64,000 bases of DNA. Source: Schizosaccharomyces osmophilus. Its lineage: Eukaryota; Ascomycota; Schizosaccharomycetes; Schizosaccharomycetales; Schizosaccharomycetaceae. How positions within the stretch are numbered: the stretch's first letter is position 1; every line of letters begins with the position of its first letter. The stretch covers positions 1,922,001 to 1,986,000 of the forward strand of contig NC_079238.1 in assembly GCF_027921745.1 (NCBI RefSeq), read 5' to 3'. Made by a program: the position numbers and the translations under genes. The notes below the pieces were generated by a model. That model saw nothing but the letters and a program-made list of their open reading frames with translations. It searched no databases and was not told where the DNA came from. Below, piece after piece: positions 31,553 to 44,325 of this stretch.

Positions 31553-32784
31553 TTAATCCTGATTGAAAAAAGAGCGAATACTGTCTGCTAAAAAGACCAT
31601 TACGACAGTTTGATACGCACCAAGGCCCATTCGTGGAACAACACCTCTGTACAAGCCTTTGATTCCATTGCTGTCGTAAACAGAACGGATCGTAGCAACG
31701 ATTCCTCTGGAGGAATTTTGAGTACCATTGGTTAAGCTCTGCATTTCTACACGAGCGACTTCAACGGGTTGATTCCAACAACTCAACGCACCACCTGCTA
31801 CGCTAGCAACAAATCGCTGTGCTGAGGTCAAAGGATCCGATTCTTTGCTTCCTGACAAGTACCGGATAGGTCGTTCGAAAAAGCGAGAAAGAGCAAAACG
31901 GCTACCCCAATTCGACATTTGACGAAGAGCAACGGCATTAACGCCTCGATTAATACCACGGATGCCCTTTTCCTTGTACAAATCGGTAAAGACGCGGAAA
32001 GTACTAGGGACACTAACCGCGGTGGCAGCTTGCTTGGCACGAGTGACTTCGGCGGTTTTCATGCAAGTACAAAGGCCCATGGTAGCATACGCTTGGGCAA
32101 TACCACCGCCCATACCAGCTAAAGCACCGGCTGCGGTGGAAGAGAATCCAGCACGACGTCCCCAGTACTCCAACTCAGCCGAAGTGAAAAGAAGCACGGC
32201 TCCCTTGGTAGAAGCCTCAATCCAAGCCCAGGGAATTAACCCTTGATAGAAACCGAGGATGCCGCCTCGCGAAAGAATCGACTTTAAGACTTGCTCCATG
32301 GTTTGGGTACGGTTGGCTGCCATTTGGACCTTTTTTTGTTAGTTAGGACGTTGTCGCAAGAAGGAAAAAAAAAGCACAAAAACGATCAGGAAAAAAAAGA
32401 AACCACGCTTTCCAAAAAGAATGCCTTTATATTTCAAACATAAAAAGGAAACCCCCGTGGTCAACAGCCCATCGCAGCCCATTAGGAAGCCTTCTGACTC
32501 CATTGCTTTTTCCTAACGCGTCTTGTCTATGCAACTTTCAAATGGAAAACTTACCTTGGTCACTTCCAACGGATGACCCAAAGAAGAGGTTCTTAAAAAT
32601 GGTTTAGTAAAAAAAGTCTCGATAAAATAACAAAGACATCAAGGAATCCTTTCAAAACCAAAAACAATTGAAATCATGAATCCTTCACCAATCAAATAAT
32701 ATCCAAAACATACTCAAACAAGTTTAGGCCTGCGCCCAAGAGCAAATTCGCAGCAGAAGTTTGTTTCTTTTGAATTTCACTCAT
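31553..32784 (-). CDS. yhm2: Yhm2-type mitochondrial citrate/oxoglutarate carrier, 3 exons
   Basis: Exons (minus) 32714-32784, 32555-32591 and 31553-32329; introns of 122 and 225 nt. The 37-nt middle exon encodes the first signature of the carrier, giving [24 protein letters not shown] across the two junctions, which parallels the SSLGQPLEV...TMAANR region of Yhm2. The 294-residue product has three mitochondrial-carrier repeats with PxE/DxxK/R-type motifs (HPLEVTK in repeat 1, QPVEVAR in repeat 3) and about six membrane helices. In yeast Yhm2 exchanges citrate for oxoglutarate across the inner mitochondrial membrane, supporting NADPH supply; it was also found bound to mitochondrial DNA. The long second intron is unusual for this genome but its removal is required for the motif. 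Confidence 0.9.
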
Positions 32785-33389
32785 TTTTGCATAATGTTAA
32801 GAAACACGATTCTTATTAAAGGTCCCTGAATCGGTGCTGTTTCTAGCAAACCTCTCGCCTGAAAAATTGGCTTAAGTTTGGTTCTTTCCAAGTTTTACAG
32901 TAGTCTTTGTTTTATATACTTTATATATAGAATAAGACGAATTCATTTTAGGTTCTTTGATAAAGTTCCGATATTGATTGTGTTTTAATCAATATCGGTA
33001 CCATAGCTAATTGAAGCAAACAGATACGCACGGATGTAAACAAATAAATTTATCAGTTGATGGAACCGACTAGTGAATAATGACTCCAGAAGGAATTTTA
33101 AAAATAAATGATTGGTAAAAGAAAGAGGGAAGCTTAAACAAATGTAAACCAATTGAAATTGAACGGTTCTTTGTCAAAATTATAATCAGAAAATAAAAAA
33201 CCCTCTAAATCATCAAGAAACGACCGAGAAACTTCCACAATGAAATCAAGAATAAAATTCGGAATCTAAAACTTCTATTCCCTTGCTGCATCTCATCTTA
33301 ACAATGGTCCATGGATTCCTGCTAAATCTACTCTTTTACTCATTTTACAAAATAAAATGCTACATTCATACTTTACTTTATGTTTTCAC

Positions 33390-33468
33390 TTGATTTGATT
33401 TGATTTGTTCTAATTTTAATTAATTTTATTTTATTTTATTTATTTTACTTGACTTGACTTGACTTGGT
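33390..33468. repeat. Cluster of 5-bp tandem repeats
   Basis: Three adjacent short arrays with 5-bp units (TGATT, ATTTT and CTTGA types), about three to four units each, downstream of the transporter and upstream of yhm2. Confidence 0.75.
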
Positions 33469-33883
33469 TGAGGTTTCTACTGAACAAAAAGTCATGGATT
33501 ATTAAAACTTGCAAATGACATAAATCGTGATTTCTCTTTTTTTTATTTAAAATGTTGGACGTAACATACACGGCTTTGGGAATGTCAAACTCTTCTTCCA
33601 TCGATGATTCACTGCTGGTAATCATTTTATTCATTGTTGGAAAGCGATTTGAAAAATTAGCTTAATGCACGAAAAAAAAAGAAAAACGAATCCATCATCT
33701 TTAAGCAAAGAAAGACACAGAAAAAGCAAAAACAAACAAACAAAGATGGAAATGGGAACATGATTCAAATAAATATTATAAAAAGAAAGCCAGAGCAGGT
33801 CGGAAGAGAAGCAAAAAGAAACGAACAAGAAAAACAACAAAGATCATTTTAACACTTTCTCTCATTCCATCTTTCTTTTAGCT

Positions 33884-33901
33884 TGTGTGTGTGTGTGTGT
33901 G
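33884..33901 (+). repeat. (TG)n microsatellite
   Basis: About nine TG units followed by a T run, 3' of the triose-phosphate-type transporter gene. Confidence 0.85.
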
Positions 33902-34198
33902 TTTTTTTTTCCTTCCTCCTTTCTTGGTTCCCATTCATACTGTCTCATTCCAATGCGAAATTTCGTATGAAAGAAAAAGCCAAAAAAGAAAAATAGAAAA
34001 AAAAAGCACATCCAGTCAAAGACGAAAGACTCCTTCCATGCGGCCCTACTCTCTGCTTCCTTCTTTTTTTGGCACAAGGCACTCAATAGACCTTCTTCGA
34101 CAATCTTTTAATCTATACTACATAGATACATCCCCCCGATTCAATTGGTCAGAGTAGATGACATTTATGCTTGTTCTTCGTACCAGAATATGCAAGCA

Positions 34199-35619
34199 TT
34201 AAATCCTTAAAGCAGGCAATGCTTCTGCAGTCCAAGGACGCTCTGGACGAGGAGCTTTGAATACACCGGGTGGCGGCGTATAGCTCGGCAGCTTGGCTGG
34301 ATACGACGAGTCATCTTCAAGAGAAGAGTTTTCGGAACGATTTGGTTCCATAGAGAGACTACGGAAAGGAGAATGAAGGGGGGCTGAAGTAGGCTCCTTG
34401 GCTGATAGAGAGGTGGGAGTTATAGGAGAATTGGAAATAAGAGGGACAACGCTGTCGAGACGGGGAAACCTGTGCGATAAATTTTTTTCTGATAAAGGCG
34501 AACTCGTTCCACTAAACACCTCAGAGGAAACTCTGCTCGATGGTTGAGATTCCAAGCCAAGCGCCTTTTCTTCAAAGAGTTTGACCTTTTTCGTATCTAA
34601 GGGCGACAACTTTTTGCTGCGATCATACAAATACAGACCAACAGCCGTCAATGCAATTCCCATGGCTTGGGTTAAACTCGTGGGTTGTCGAAACCACAAA
34701 ATGGAAACGACAATAACAAAGATACGCTTGATCAAACTGGCAATCGAATAGGCAACGGGTGAAATGATGCTCAGTAGCGTAAAAGCAAGAATGTTTTGGA
34801 AAAAGTGGGACAAACCATTATGGAAAACGTTGAAAAAGACCGGCGATCCTATGACTGGAAGGTATTCGAATCCTTCTTGATGAAGCCAAACTGGAATCAT
34901 CACAAGAAATGCCATACCGGAAGAGTAAAGCAAAAGATTTAATTTGTTATAATGGCTCTTCTTAGAAGCATTGCCATGCTTTTTGGCTTCTGTAAAGATT
35001 TTCTTACCGAAAATATTTTGAGAAACAAAAATAAATGTAGAAATTAATGCGTAAAACAATCCGCATAAATCCGCGGAAAGTTCAAAGGAACAAGCCAGAG
35101 TCACACCTAGAGTAAGCGGGACAAGAGAAAAGTAGGCTGTTGAGGAATATGAATGCTGAAAAAGAAATCGGTATGCCAAAACTGTGAAAAGAGGGGAAAG
35201 TGCCTTGACGGTGTGTACCGTGGATACAGGGATTCTGGTTGTTGCTAAACTACCAAACACATGTCCTCCAATCTGAAAAACGCTCAATGGTAGCGTTGTC
35301 GAAAGCACTAATTTTGAGGGCCTTTGGATTCCAGAGCCATTTCCAAAAAACCGCCGAATGAGCAGACAAACGGCGCTAAAAAAAGCAACGAAGCCGAATT
35401 GCAGAAAAGTTAGAGTGACGGGACAAGAAACATCGTTGAAAATGCTCTTAGAACTTGTATTTCTACCCCATGTTAGTAACAACTCTTTTCTCCTTCAAAC
35501 AATCAGTCGTCTTCCAACACATACGTTACCGCACTACATAGGTACCATAGAAGACAGAGGAATATGAATCCAATCTTTTCATGGAACAAGACCTGTTCAA
35601 TTTTCTCAGGTACAGACAT
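34199..35619 (-). CDS. Triose-phosphate/nucleotide-sugar-type transporter (TPT), 2 exons
   Basis: Exons (minus) 35525-35619 and 34199-35462; a 62-nt intron with GTATGT donor, TACTAAC branch and TAG acceptor. The 452-residue protein starts MSVPEKIEQVLFHEK. The splice completes the first membrane helix and the TPT-type sequence LLWYLCSAVTNTSSKSIF. About ten membrane helices follow to residue 325, including HTVKALSPLFTVLAYR and SIASLIKRIFVIVVSILWF, the paired KALSP and Lys-Arg motifs of the drug/metabolite transporter TPT family. The last 120 residues are a cytosolic Ser/Pro-rich tail, likely phosphorylated. Substrate is not predictable from sequence; Golgi or ER location is inference from family. 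Gene order matches the S. pombe transporter next to yhm2. Confidence 0.88.
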
Positions 35620-36585
35620 AGATCCATATACTTCTAAACGGTATGAGGATTAAGGGGGGTTTTCAGAAGCAAAAGAGCTCTTTAAACTATTTCTGACTTT
35701 CTGAATGGAAAGAAAAAACTCCTCTGCAAAGATATTATTAGGTTTTGCTGCAATGAACAATCTTGGCTTTTGGATCGTCGCAAGTGGCTGATGTCAACAA
35801 ATAGTGAGACACGCAGTGACACTCAAAAAGTCCAGTCAAGAAGTTGTAACAATAATAAATAGAAAAACGAAAAACAAAAAACAAATAGTCGCAAGGGATC
35901 AATACAGACGTGAAAGGCTGGCTACCACACACCTTGGTTGCAAAATATTTTTATTGCTGAAACTTCTTACTGCAACCGTTACTTATGGTTTTATCAATTC
36001 GTCGCTTGCCAGTTGCATATAATAAATGATCATTGTGATTTTATAACCATGTCATGAACGAGTCATCATAAATATACAAACAAATGTTTGTGAGAGATTA
36101 TATTTTGACATCACGCATGTCTTCACTTCTATCAAATTTTTTGAGCCAGTTAGTTTCCAATAGTTATAACAGAAACGCAGAAAGACAAGATTTGCAAAAG
36201 CAAGCGTGAATGTCCTGCCGCAAGGAACTTTCAGAGTTCGTAGCCATGCAACATTCGATGCATGCATGCTTTTTTTATTTTTCTAAAAAAAAGGGGATGC
36301 GCTTTCTCTTTCATACATATCTACATGTACAGTAGACACATACATCAATCAAGTAAGTAATCAATGGTATAAAATGAACCCGTCCAAGCGATTGGGCCAT
36401 AAACAGAACTCTTGTTAAAAAAAAATAAAAGAAAAATTAAAAATTAATCATTGATGAGTTTCGTAAACCATTGATGAGTTTTGTAAGCTGGTACGAGCGA
36501 TTGTACGCTGAGAGAAGATGATTCGCCTAAAAGAATTCTCTGGGGAATTCAAAAATAAAAGAAGCCCGTTTGCTTACATCTACAT
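35620..36585. other. Intergenic region transporter promoter / emc7 3' side
   Basis: About 970 bp. It holds a 20-bp tandem duplication at 36449-36488 and a GCATGCATGC palindrome near 36259-36270. No gene recognised. Confidence 0.5.
36449..36488 (+). repeat. 20-bp tandem duplication
   Basis: Two adjacent copies of CATTGATGAGTTTCGTAAAC-like sequence that differ at two positions, about 100 bp downstream of the emc7 stop codon, in non-coding sequence. Confidence 0.85.
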
Positions 36586-37152
36586 CTATGTAGTCTTTTT
36601 TGTCACTCCTGCCTCTTGTTCTTGCTGAGCAACCTCCAAGGATCGAGCTTGCTGGCTCATTTTGGGAAGAATGAAAACCAAGCCGACAGACGCTAAGGAC
36701 AACAGCATCATTGGACTCTTTAAAAGACGAAATAGAGAGAATTTTCTCGGTCCTTGTAAGTATTCATGCTTTTGCACGGCGCGAGCAGTAATGGGATGTG
36801 ATGCACTGTTCAGGGCGGTTGTCAAAGATCTCTCTTCTCCGGCTGTCGTGTAATAAGCATGCACCTGAGATTCGTTTACGATGATATGGAACTGTGCAAA
36901 ATCATATTCGACGCTTTCAAAACGCAAGTGGTATGTTCCACTCTCTATATTTGCAAAGCTGAATTGACCATTCCGTTGAACTGGTGAGTCCTTGATCGAG
37001 GTTTTCGAGCTTAGTTTTGCACGCGTATCGTATGGCAGATCTTTCCATCTTTTCATTACCATATTAGGAACGATTTTTCCCTCTACTGTTGCTTGCATCG
37101 ACATTTGAACAAAGCAAACGAAGCATAACCCCAAAATAAAAAACAGTCTCAT
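36586..37152 (-). CDS. emc7: ER membrane protein complex subunit 7 (EMC7)
   Basis: A 188-residue intronless protein. A signal peptide (residues 1-20, MRLFFILGLCFVCFVQMSMQ) is followed by a lumenal beta-sandwich (about 22-110; NGQFSFANIESGTYHLRFE is the transthyretin-like/carboxypeptidase-regulatory-like fold), then a conserved basic segment (GPRKFSLFRLLKSPMML) leading into one transmembrane helix at about 146-163 and a cytosolic tail. This is the EMC7 architecture. EMC inserts tail-anchored and polytopic proteins into the ER membrane. The fission yeast orthologue lies between the TPT-type transporter and lin1, as here. Confidence 0.92.
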   Translation of the reverse strand: MRLFFILGLCFVCFVQMSMQATVEGKIVPNMVMKRWKDLPYDTRAKLSSKTSIKDSPVQRNGQFSFANIESGTYHLRFESVEYDFAQFHIIVNESQVHAYYTTAGEERSLTTALNSASHPITARAVQKHEYLQGPRKFSLFRLLKSPMMLLSLASVGLVFILPKMSQQARSLEVAQQEQEAGVTKKTT

Positions 37153-37577
37153 GATATGGTTCTATTCTAAAAAACAAAATACAAGCAATTCCGTCTGTTT
37201 TAGCAATTCAGCAACGGTTTTCAATTCTCTGAAACTTAATGCACCGTCAAAATTCTACTGCGATTTAAACCTAAAGAAGTACAACTCAAACAAAACCGAT
37301 TATGATTGTTTGGTTTTATATTAAGCACACAAACGTTTCAACAATACTGTTTTTTACGTAGCAGGAAGCAAATAGGAAATCTCAAGAGTCTTCTTTCATA
37401 GGACGAAGAGCACTTTCCATGCTGCCAATTAAAATTGCGACTTGTAACGAAGATCACTATTTCCGACAGGTTGTAAAGGCATAAGGAAAGACTGTGCTGG
37501 GTAATCTAAATAGAAAAGTAATTGTACGGCCTTTAATCCTTCACATTTCATTATCTTGGCAGTTTTAGGGATTCCTC
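37153..37577. other. Divergent promoter region emc7 / lin1
   Basis: About 425 bp. No TATA-like or other element stands out; nothing recognised. Confidence 0.5.
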
Positions 37578-38816
37578 ATGAGCCGTGCTTACGAAGGGGC
37601 AAATGCCTCAAGCGAAAATGAAGAGGACGTGTATCTGGAAAACGATGTCAGTAACGTTGGAAGAAAGCGTTACAAAACAAAAGAAGAAGGTACGTTTGTG
37701 AATTAGGTTTGCAAAGTCATTTAATCATCTTTATTAACGGGATGAAAAGGATACTATGATTCAGACTCTGAAGAAGAGATAGCGATGAAAAAGCCCCAAA
37801 ACGACGGTGATGCCTCAGACATGTTTTCAGAGTCATCTGGAGATGAAGGAAAAGCAAAGTCCGATAGAGGAGTGGAAGAGCAAGACCCCTCGGAACGACT
37901 TGGTCAACGGGGCCTGTCTTCTCGCAATGAACTAGACGATGAGTTTGAGGAGGAGGATGCAAATGCACAAGAAAAGTTACGTTATGAAGACATCGAAGGT
38001 CAGGAAGATGTTTCAGACTCACAAGGTTCCGATTTTGAAGAAGAAAACTCGAGTTTAAGCAAGTCAAAGGTCACGCCGTTCAATTTAAAAGAAGATATGG
38101 AAGAAGGTGATTTTGACGAAACTGGAAACTTTGTACGAAAGTCCAATGACCCACATGATCAGTATGATGCTTGGTTAAATGGCGATGTTTCTTCCAAACG
38201 GAGCATCACTGCTGCAAAGAGAGCAGAGTTTGCACGAAAACAACAAGCTCATAAGAAAATGCTTTCTGACATGGAAGAATCAAAACTACTTCCTTTTCAC
38301 ACTGTCCCAGAGGCATTGTCTTTTCTTATTGTACGAATGGAACCAGACGAAAATGTCCTAAGTTTTCTCCAGAGACAAAGCATCAATGGTTCTATGACAA
38401 CTCGTGCCAGAAAGCAAAAAAAGACTACAGAAAATCTTTCACCGGAACGTCAGTCAGCCGATGAATATCGTAAACAGCTGATTGAAACCATAACAGGTTG
38501 TATCACCTTCCTAGAAGATCGAATAAAAATGGAGAGCTTGTACTTGGAAACTAAAGAGGCTTTACAAAGACTTTTTCAACGAATTACTCATGAAACTTGG
38601 AAGCCGCCGACAGTTGATATGGAAAAAGCCTCATTTTCCTTTAAGTGGGAAGGGGATGAAAATATATATGGGCCTTATTCTGCCTCCCAAATGCAGGCTT
38701 GGGATAATCAAGGATATTTTACAAATGCAAAGCTAGCAGCTTTCATTTCTACGTCTCCAGAGAGCGGTTGGATGTTTCCACAAAACGTTTCTTATTTGAG
38801 TGAAAACTCAATCTGA
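37578..38816 (+). CDS. lin1: Lin1/CD2BP2 U5 snRNP GYF-domain protein, 2 exons
   Basis: Exons 37578-37689 and 37750-38816; 60-nt intron (GTACGT donor, TTAAC branch, AAG acceptor). The 392-residue protein begins MSRAYEGANASSENEE; the splice yields KTKEEGYYDSDSEEE, a short conserved acidic motif. Residues 40-150 are highly acidic and Ser-rich. The C-terminal 65 residues form a GYF domain (FKWEGDENIYGPYSASQMQAW...GYF) that binds proline-rich peptides. The family (CD2BP2, yeast Lin1/Snu40) associates with U5 snRNP through Prp6 and Dib1 and leaves before tri-snRNP formation. Divergent from emc7. Confidence 0.91.
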
Positions 38817-39016
38817 AATAGTGTTTACTTTCTGTTTCTTGGTTAACTTTTATTTATACTACAGCTGCGCAAAAAAAAAAGCAATTTTGTTTTCATGAAT
38901 ACATTTTGCGACATAAAGCTGATACGGATACCCTATTCTATTAAATACAGTTTTCATCATTCTCCAACCTCTAAGTATATAAATGAAATTCAAAAAAAAA
39001 AGGAACATTAACGAAT

Positions 39017-40511
<1,495 letters not shown>

Positions 40512-40789
40512 TGCTACTGCTGTTTTGGTTTTTGCGAACTGCACGCGTTCAATCAATTCTAATAGGGAAAGTGTATACTGAGGTTTAGCGTAATATAGGA
40601 CGTTATTTACAAGTACCTTATTCGAATTCAAAAGCTGTCTTGGGTTATTAAATAAAAAATAATAATGTTAGAAAAAAAATAGTTAGAAGTGAAGAAAATA
40701 AGATAAAATTCAAACGAGTGACTTATTTTTAATATACAGTATAAAGTACAAAAGATCTGTAATAGATATCAGCACCTTAAATTGGAGGA

Positions 40790-43043
40790 TTACTCCAATG
40801 AAGGAAAAAGAGAAAAATCGTTGACAGCCTCCAGTTCTTCATTTACACATAGCTCGTACGTTTCAAGAGAAACGGAGAAATCTTCTGGCGCTCTTCTTGC
40901 TAAATGGGAAACAGTGTCTTGCGTATCGTGTTCCAAGCCTAATTGCGAATGAAATCTTCGAAGCTCTTCAAGTCGATCAAATCGATCTTCCAAATCATCG
41001 TTGGCCTCTAAAAGCTCTGAACGATTTTCTATTAACACATCTTCTGTGTTTTGCTCTATCTCGTCGTCGGAAACAGAATTAGTTTCGTGCGTTGCTGATA
41101 CAGGTGTTGGGACATTTCCTTCCGCAATGCCGACTGACTTGGTAAGGGAAGCTGCTTCCATGTCGGAGGAAATACTTTCGTTTAAAGGATTGGTACCGTT
41201 CGCTTTCAATGGCTCCATATCTGTGTTAATACCAAAGGAAGGCTTTGTTGAAGGGATAAAACGTATTGGATTTCCAGGAAGTAGCTCGGGTAGGACAAAA
41301 CGATCTAAAGAAGGGAGTTCATCAAAATCATTCCAGTTCACTGGAAAACCATCATCATAAATAATATCGGGAACTTTTAAAGGTGGATTATAATAAGACG
41401 GACTCCGCCGACCAGCGGCAGAGGATGAAGTTAAAATATATTCATAAGGAACCTCTATCGTATCAGAGCTACCACACTCAAGTAAAAGCATGCGTTCACT
41501 TGCACGATCTTCAAGAATACGACCCCAAAAAACATCACCTCGAGCAAATTGAGCAGGTACAGGAAGCCCCAAAATTGGAGGGGGAAATAACGGATGATTA
41601 GATGAATGAAGGTATACTGGCTCAAATTGGGAAAACTCGATATTAGAGTTGGTCATCTCTTGAGATTTTTCAATAAACTCGGAACGGAATTTCGAATTCC
41701 ATAAGGTAAACAATGGTAAAGATGTAGAATTACTGTCTTTTTCTGTAGTAGGGGACGGAGACGGAGATGGGGACGAAATGGAATTCGTTGCCGGGGAATA
41801 AGTTTTTTTATCATTTTGACTTTTATGTATTCCATTCCACCTGGCATTTTGATCAGGCTGCAAATTATTTTTCTTGAACGGATTAGATAAAGGTAAGAGA
41901 TCTTTTTGAGTCGTTTTATGCGTGTCGGTGAGAGAGATATCTTGATAGCAAGCTTTCTTGGGTTTGTGTATGTGCGGCCAATTACTTTTTGAAGAAAAGG
42001 CTGATTCAGTAATCCCAAGTGACCATATGTCTCCATGCAAAGTCGAGGAATCATGAGCATGGAAGGCAAATCGCCGTAAAGCAGTATCGCCAAGACAAAA
42101 AGCACTATGATAAGAGCCAGGAAACGTAATTAACATTTCATTTGCACGAAGTACAGTCGAAGAAATATTTATTCCACTTTGGGCAAGTGTAGAAGGAGGA
42201 AAAAGGATATTTTGATGCAGTAAAAAATCTGCGCATCGCCAATGCTCATTGGGCGCAAGCTTTTCTGCCAGTTTCTGAAACACCGATGCTTGAGAAGACG
42301 GAATTAAATACCATTGTAAAGGAGCACCTCCTAAATGAACATGAACAGCATATAATTTATTGGATTCAATCCGCCAAGGTAACGTTGTTTTCCACTTCCC
42401 AGCAAACGTTTTACCAGAGGTCGGCCATGTATTCTCAGGAAGACTTGAACGTAAATGAACTCTACTTTCCAAAGCACGGCGAGATGGAATACCAAAGATT
42501 ATACGATCAGTATGATGAGAATAACCGTACCACAAATTATCATGTGTAAGTGATCGCCAATAATAAGCAATAGCCTTTGAGATATTGTTTTCAAATTTTG
42601 GCGGCTCTATAACAGTAGACTGCGCTTTGGAATTCGACTGCGCGATTGCATCTGATACAAGTTCAATTTCAAAGTACTCTCCTCTTCGACGAACAGTTTT
42701 TTCCACCCAAACGTCTATTTTTTTATCCAAAGAATTACCATCCGAGGAGGTATCCCAAGGTTTTGTAATAGAATCTGGTTTTAATACTTTAATCGCTCCA
42801 TATCGCTCTCCTAGATCACGAATCTCCTGAAAAAATGCCTCCATATCTGAAAACTCTTCCGCGCTCTAAATTTTTCGTGTTAGTATATGGGCACATTCTT
42901 TTTTTATGATGTTTTCAAATACATACCGGTTTGACGAGCGGAATTCCATCAGCTCCCTCGACAACATATTCGAATTTGCACGAAACGCGTTCTCCAGTTT
43001 GATCACTTGTCTCGACCGGTTTGCTTTTATCATTCTCTTGCAT
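40790..43043 (-). CDS. jmj3: JmjN/JmjC-domain protein Jmj3, 2 exons
   Basis: Exons (minus) 42927-43043 and 40790-42865; 61-nt intron (GTATGT, CTAAC). The 730-residue protein has a JmjN domain completed by the splice (GADGIPLVKPSAEEFSDMEA near 31-50, GAIKVLKP near 62-69) and a JmjC domain at about 170-305. In the JmjC domain the second iron ligand is kept (SYHSAF, about residue 293), but where active enzymes have HxD/E I read WRIESNKLYAVHVHLGG, without a clear H-x-D/E pair. This suggests a degenerate or inactive demethylase, possibly a structural chromatin protein. The C-terminal 400 residues are polar and partly disordered, with a conserved stretch near 440-500. It keeps the S. pombe position between rvb2 and rtc6. 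Confidence 0.88.
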
Positions 43044-43806
43044 AACAATCCGAAATTAACCGACTGATCGCAAGTTTTATTTTCCCTCTTACATCCACTA
43101 TATGGTGGCTTTTGTTGAAATTTCCTTTGCTTACTACTGACTATGTCACGGGATACAATAAACCACGCAATTAAGTTTTGTGCAGCACACCCGTATGGTA
43201 ATGTCACATAACGCACTTCACACGAGCTCACCAGCAAACAGAAGATTTTCAGTAAAAAGAAGAAAAGATAAGGAAAGAGAAAGTTGTCTGTATTAAAATG
43301 ATCAGAATGTAGCTTTCTGTCTAATATCGAAACAGTGTTTGCTTCGGTCTACATTAGGATTTTGGTCGTAATCGATCTCTATCGTTCTTGGTTCACGAAG
43401 GTTTTCGTCAAAGCCGAGCATCCATTATTCATTCTTTTTTAAATCAAATATAAGAAAGAAATTAAATATTTTTTAAAATACTAGTTTACTCTTATTTCTT
43501 TGTCGGTGAAAGGGACCTCCTTACCAGGGTTTATGTACAACATCTTCAGTCAACTACCATCACTCTGGGAACACTTACTTGCCTAAGTAGGTGACGGCGT
43601 TGACGACTTGGTTTACTTATTTTATTTTAAATTAATTTATCTAGAACTTTTTAATTCTTCCAGACGACTTCTAATTAGTCATCCCAGAGTTCATGTTGAA
43701 TTCTGCATAAATACTACCTACAACGCTGATTCGGGTCCTTTCGTCAAGGTTATAAAACTTTGAAACTTCCTCTATTCAAATCGACTTTTCAGTGACGTTT
43801 CAGAAG
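43044..43806. other. Divergent region jmj3 / rtc6
   Basis: About 760 bp between divergent genes. It contains nested inverted repeats at 43562-43690, described as a possible structured element. No coding frame was recognised. Confidence 0.55.
43562..43690 (+). ncRNA. Possible structured RNA element (nested inverted repeats)
   Basis: ACTCTGGGA at 43562-43570 is exactly complementary to TCCCAGAGT at 43682-43690, enclosing about 110 nt. Inside it, ACTTACTT (43573-43580) and AAGTAGGT (43585-43592) form an 8-bp hairpin with a GCCT loop, one pair being G-U. The arrangement could be a folded transcript or simply a pair of transcription-factor sites. It matches no snRNA or snoRNA I know; there are no clear box C/D or H/ACA motifs. 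Confidence 0.2.
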
Positions 43807-44097
43807 ATGTCTTTCCTTTCTCGGTTTGCTTGGCGGGCTTGGAAGCCACAATCCATTCCTCTCTTTGGTGTTATGAGATTCCATTGGAATCGTAATTTAC
43901 CAGCACTTCATGCTCACATGCCATCTTCTTCCCCATTTCCATCTTTAAATTCTCGACTTCCTCTCATTCCTACCCATGGTTTCAAAACAAAGGCTTCAGT
44001 GAAAAAACGTTGTTCCAGCTGTTATATGGTACGTAGAAAAGGTCGTTTGTATATTCTTTGCAAAAAGCATCCCAGGCATAAAAGTAGGCAAGGATAA
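43807..44097 (+). CDS. rtc6: Mitochondrial ribosomal protein bL36m
   Basis: The protein is 96 residues from the ATG giving [13 protein letters not shown]; the frame is open five codons upstream without an ATG. Residues 1-55 are a basic, Arg-rich mitochondrial targeting sequence plus linker. The last 38 residues are the bL36 fold: [20 protein letters not shown], then [16 protein letters not shown], with the CxxC...C...H zinc-binding pattern. It is a small-domain protein of the mitochondrial large ribosomal subunit (S. pombe rtc6, also called mrpl36). Divergent from jmj3. Confidence 0.95.
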   Translation: MSFLSRFAWRAWKPQSIPLFGVMRFHWNRNLPALHAHMPSSSPFPSLNSRLPLIPTHGFKTKASVKKRCSSCYMVRRKGRLYILCKKHPRHKSRQG

Positions 44098-44325
44098 ACA
44101 GGCATTTATATCTACCTAGGGTTCCATTTCATACTTTACAAAACTTATTCGTAAAGCTAAGCTTTTTGACCGATAGTTTGCAACTTTTCTTGTCTTTTAG
44201 GATTCCATTACTTCTACGTATCCCTCAGCTTCTTTGAATAATTATTATTAGCTAAATTCTAATCATCAGTTCTCGTACTGAGCACATCAATAAATCATGA
44301 TTATGTTGTTGAGTTTGCGTATAGT

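Larger units (their letters stand above)
32785..34198. other. Intergenic region yhm2 promoter / transporter 3' side
   Basis: About 1.4 kb. It contains short tandem repeats (TGATT units near 33390-33407, ATTTT units near 33424-33446, CTTGA units near 33447-33468) and a (TG)n run at about 33884-33901. A minus-strand frame at 33440-33634 begins with an acidic protein-like stretch (MNKMITSSESSMEEEFDIPK) followed by a GTATGT donor, so it might be the first exon of a small gene, but its end is the tandem repeat and no following exon is clear. I do not call it a gene. Confidence 0.45.

Noticed and set aside
33440-33634. 64-aa minus-strand frame between yhm2 and the TPT-type transporter
   Set aside because: The first 20 residues look protein-like, but the frame runs into a 5-bp tandem repeat and no following exon could be found.
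43571-43592. Resemblance of ACACTTACTTGCC to the U1 snRNA 5' end
   Set aside because: The U1 ACTTACCTG is not matched exactly and the downstream U1 stems and Sm site are missing.
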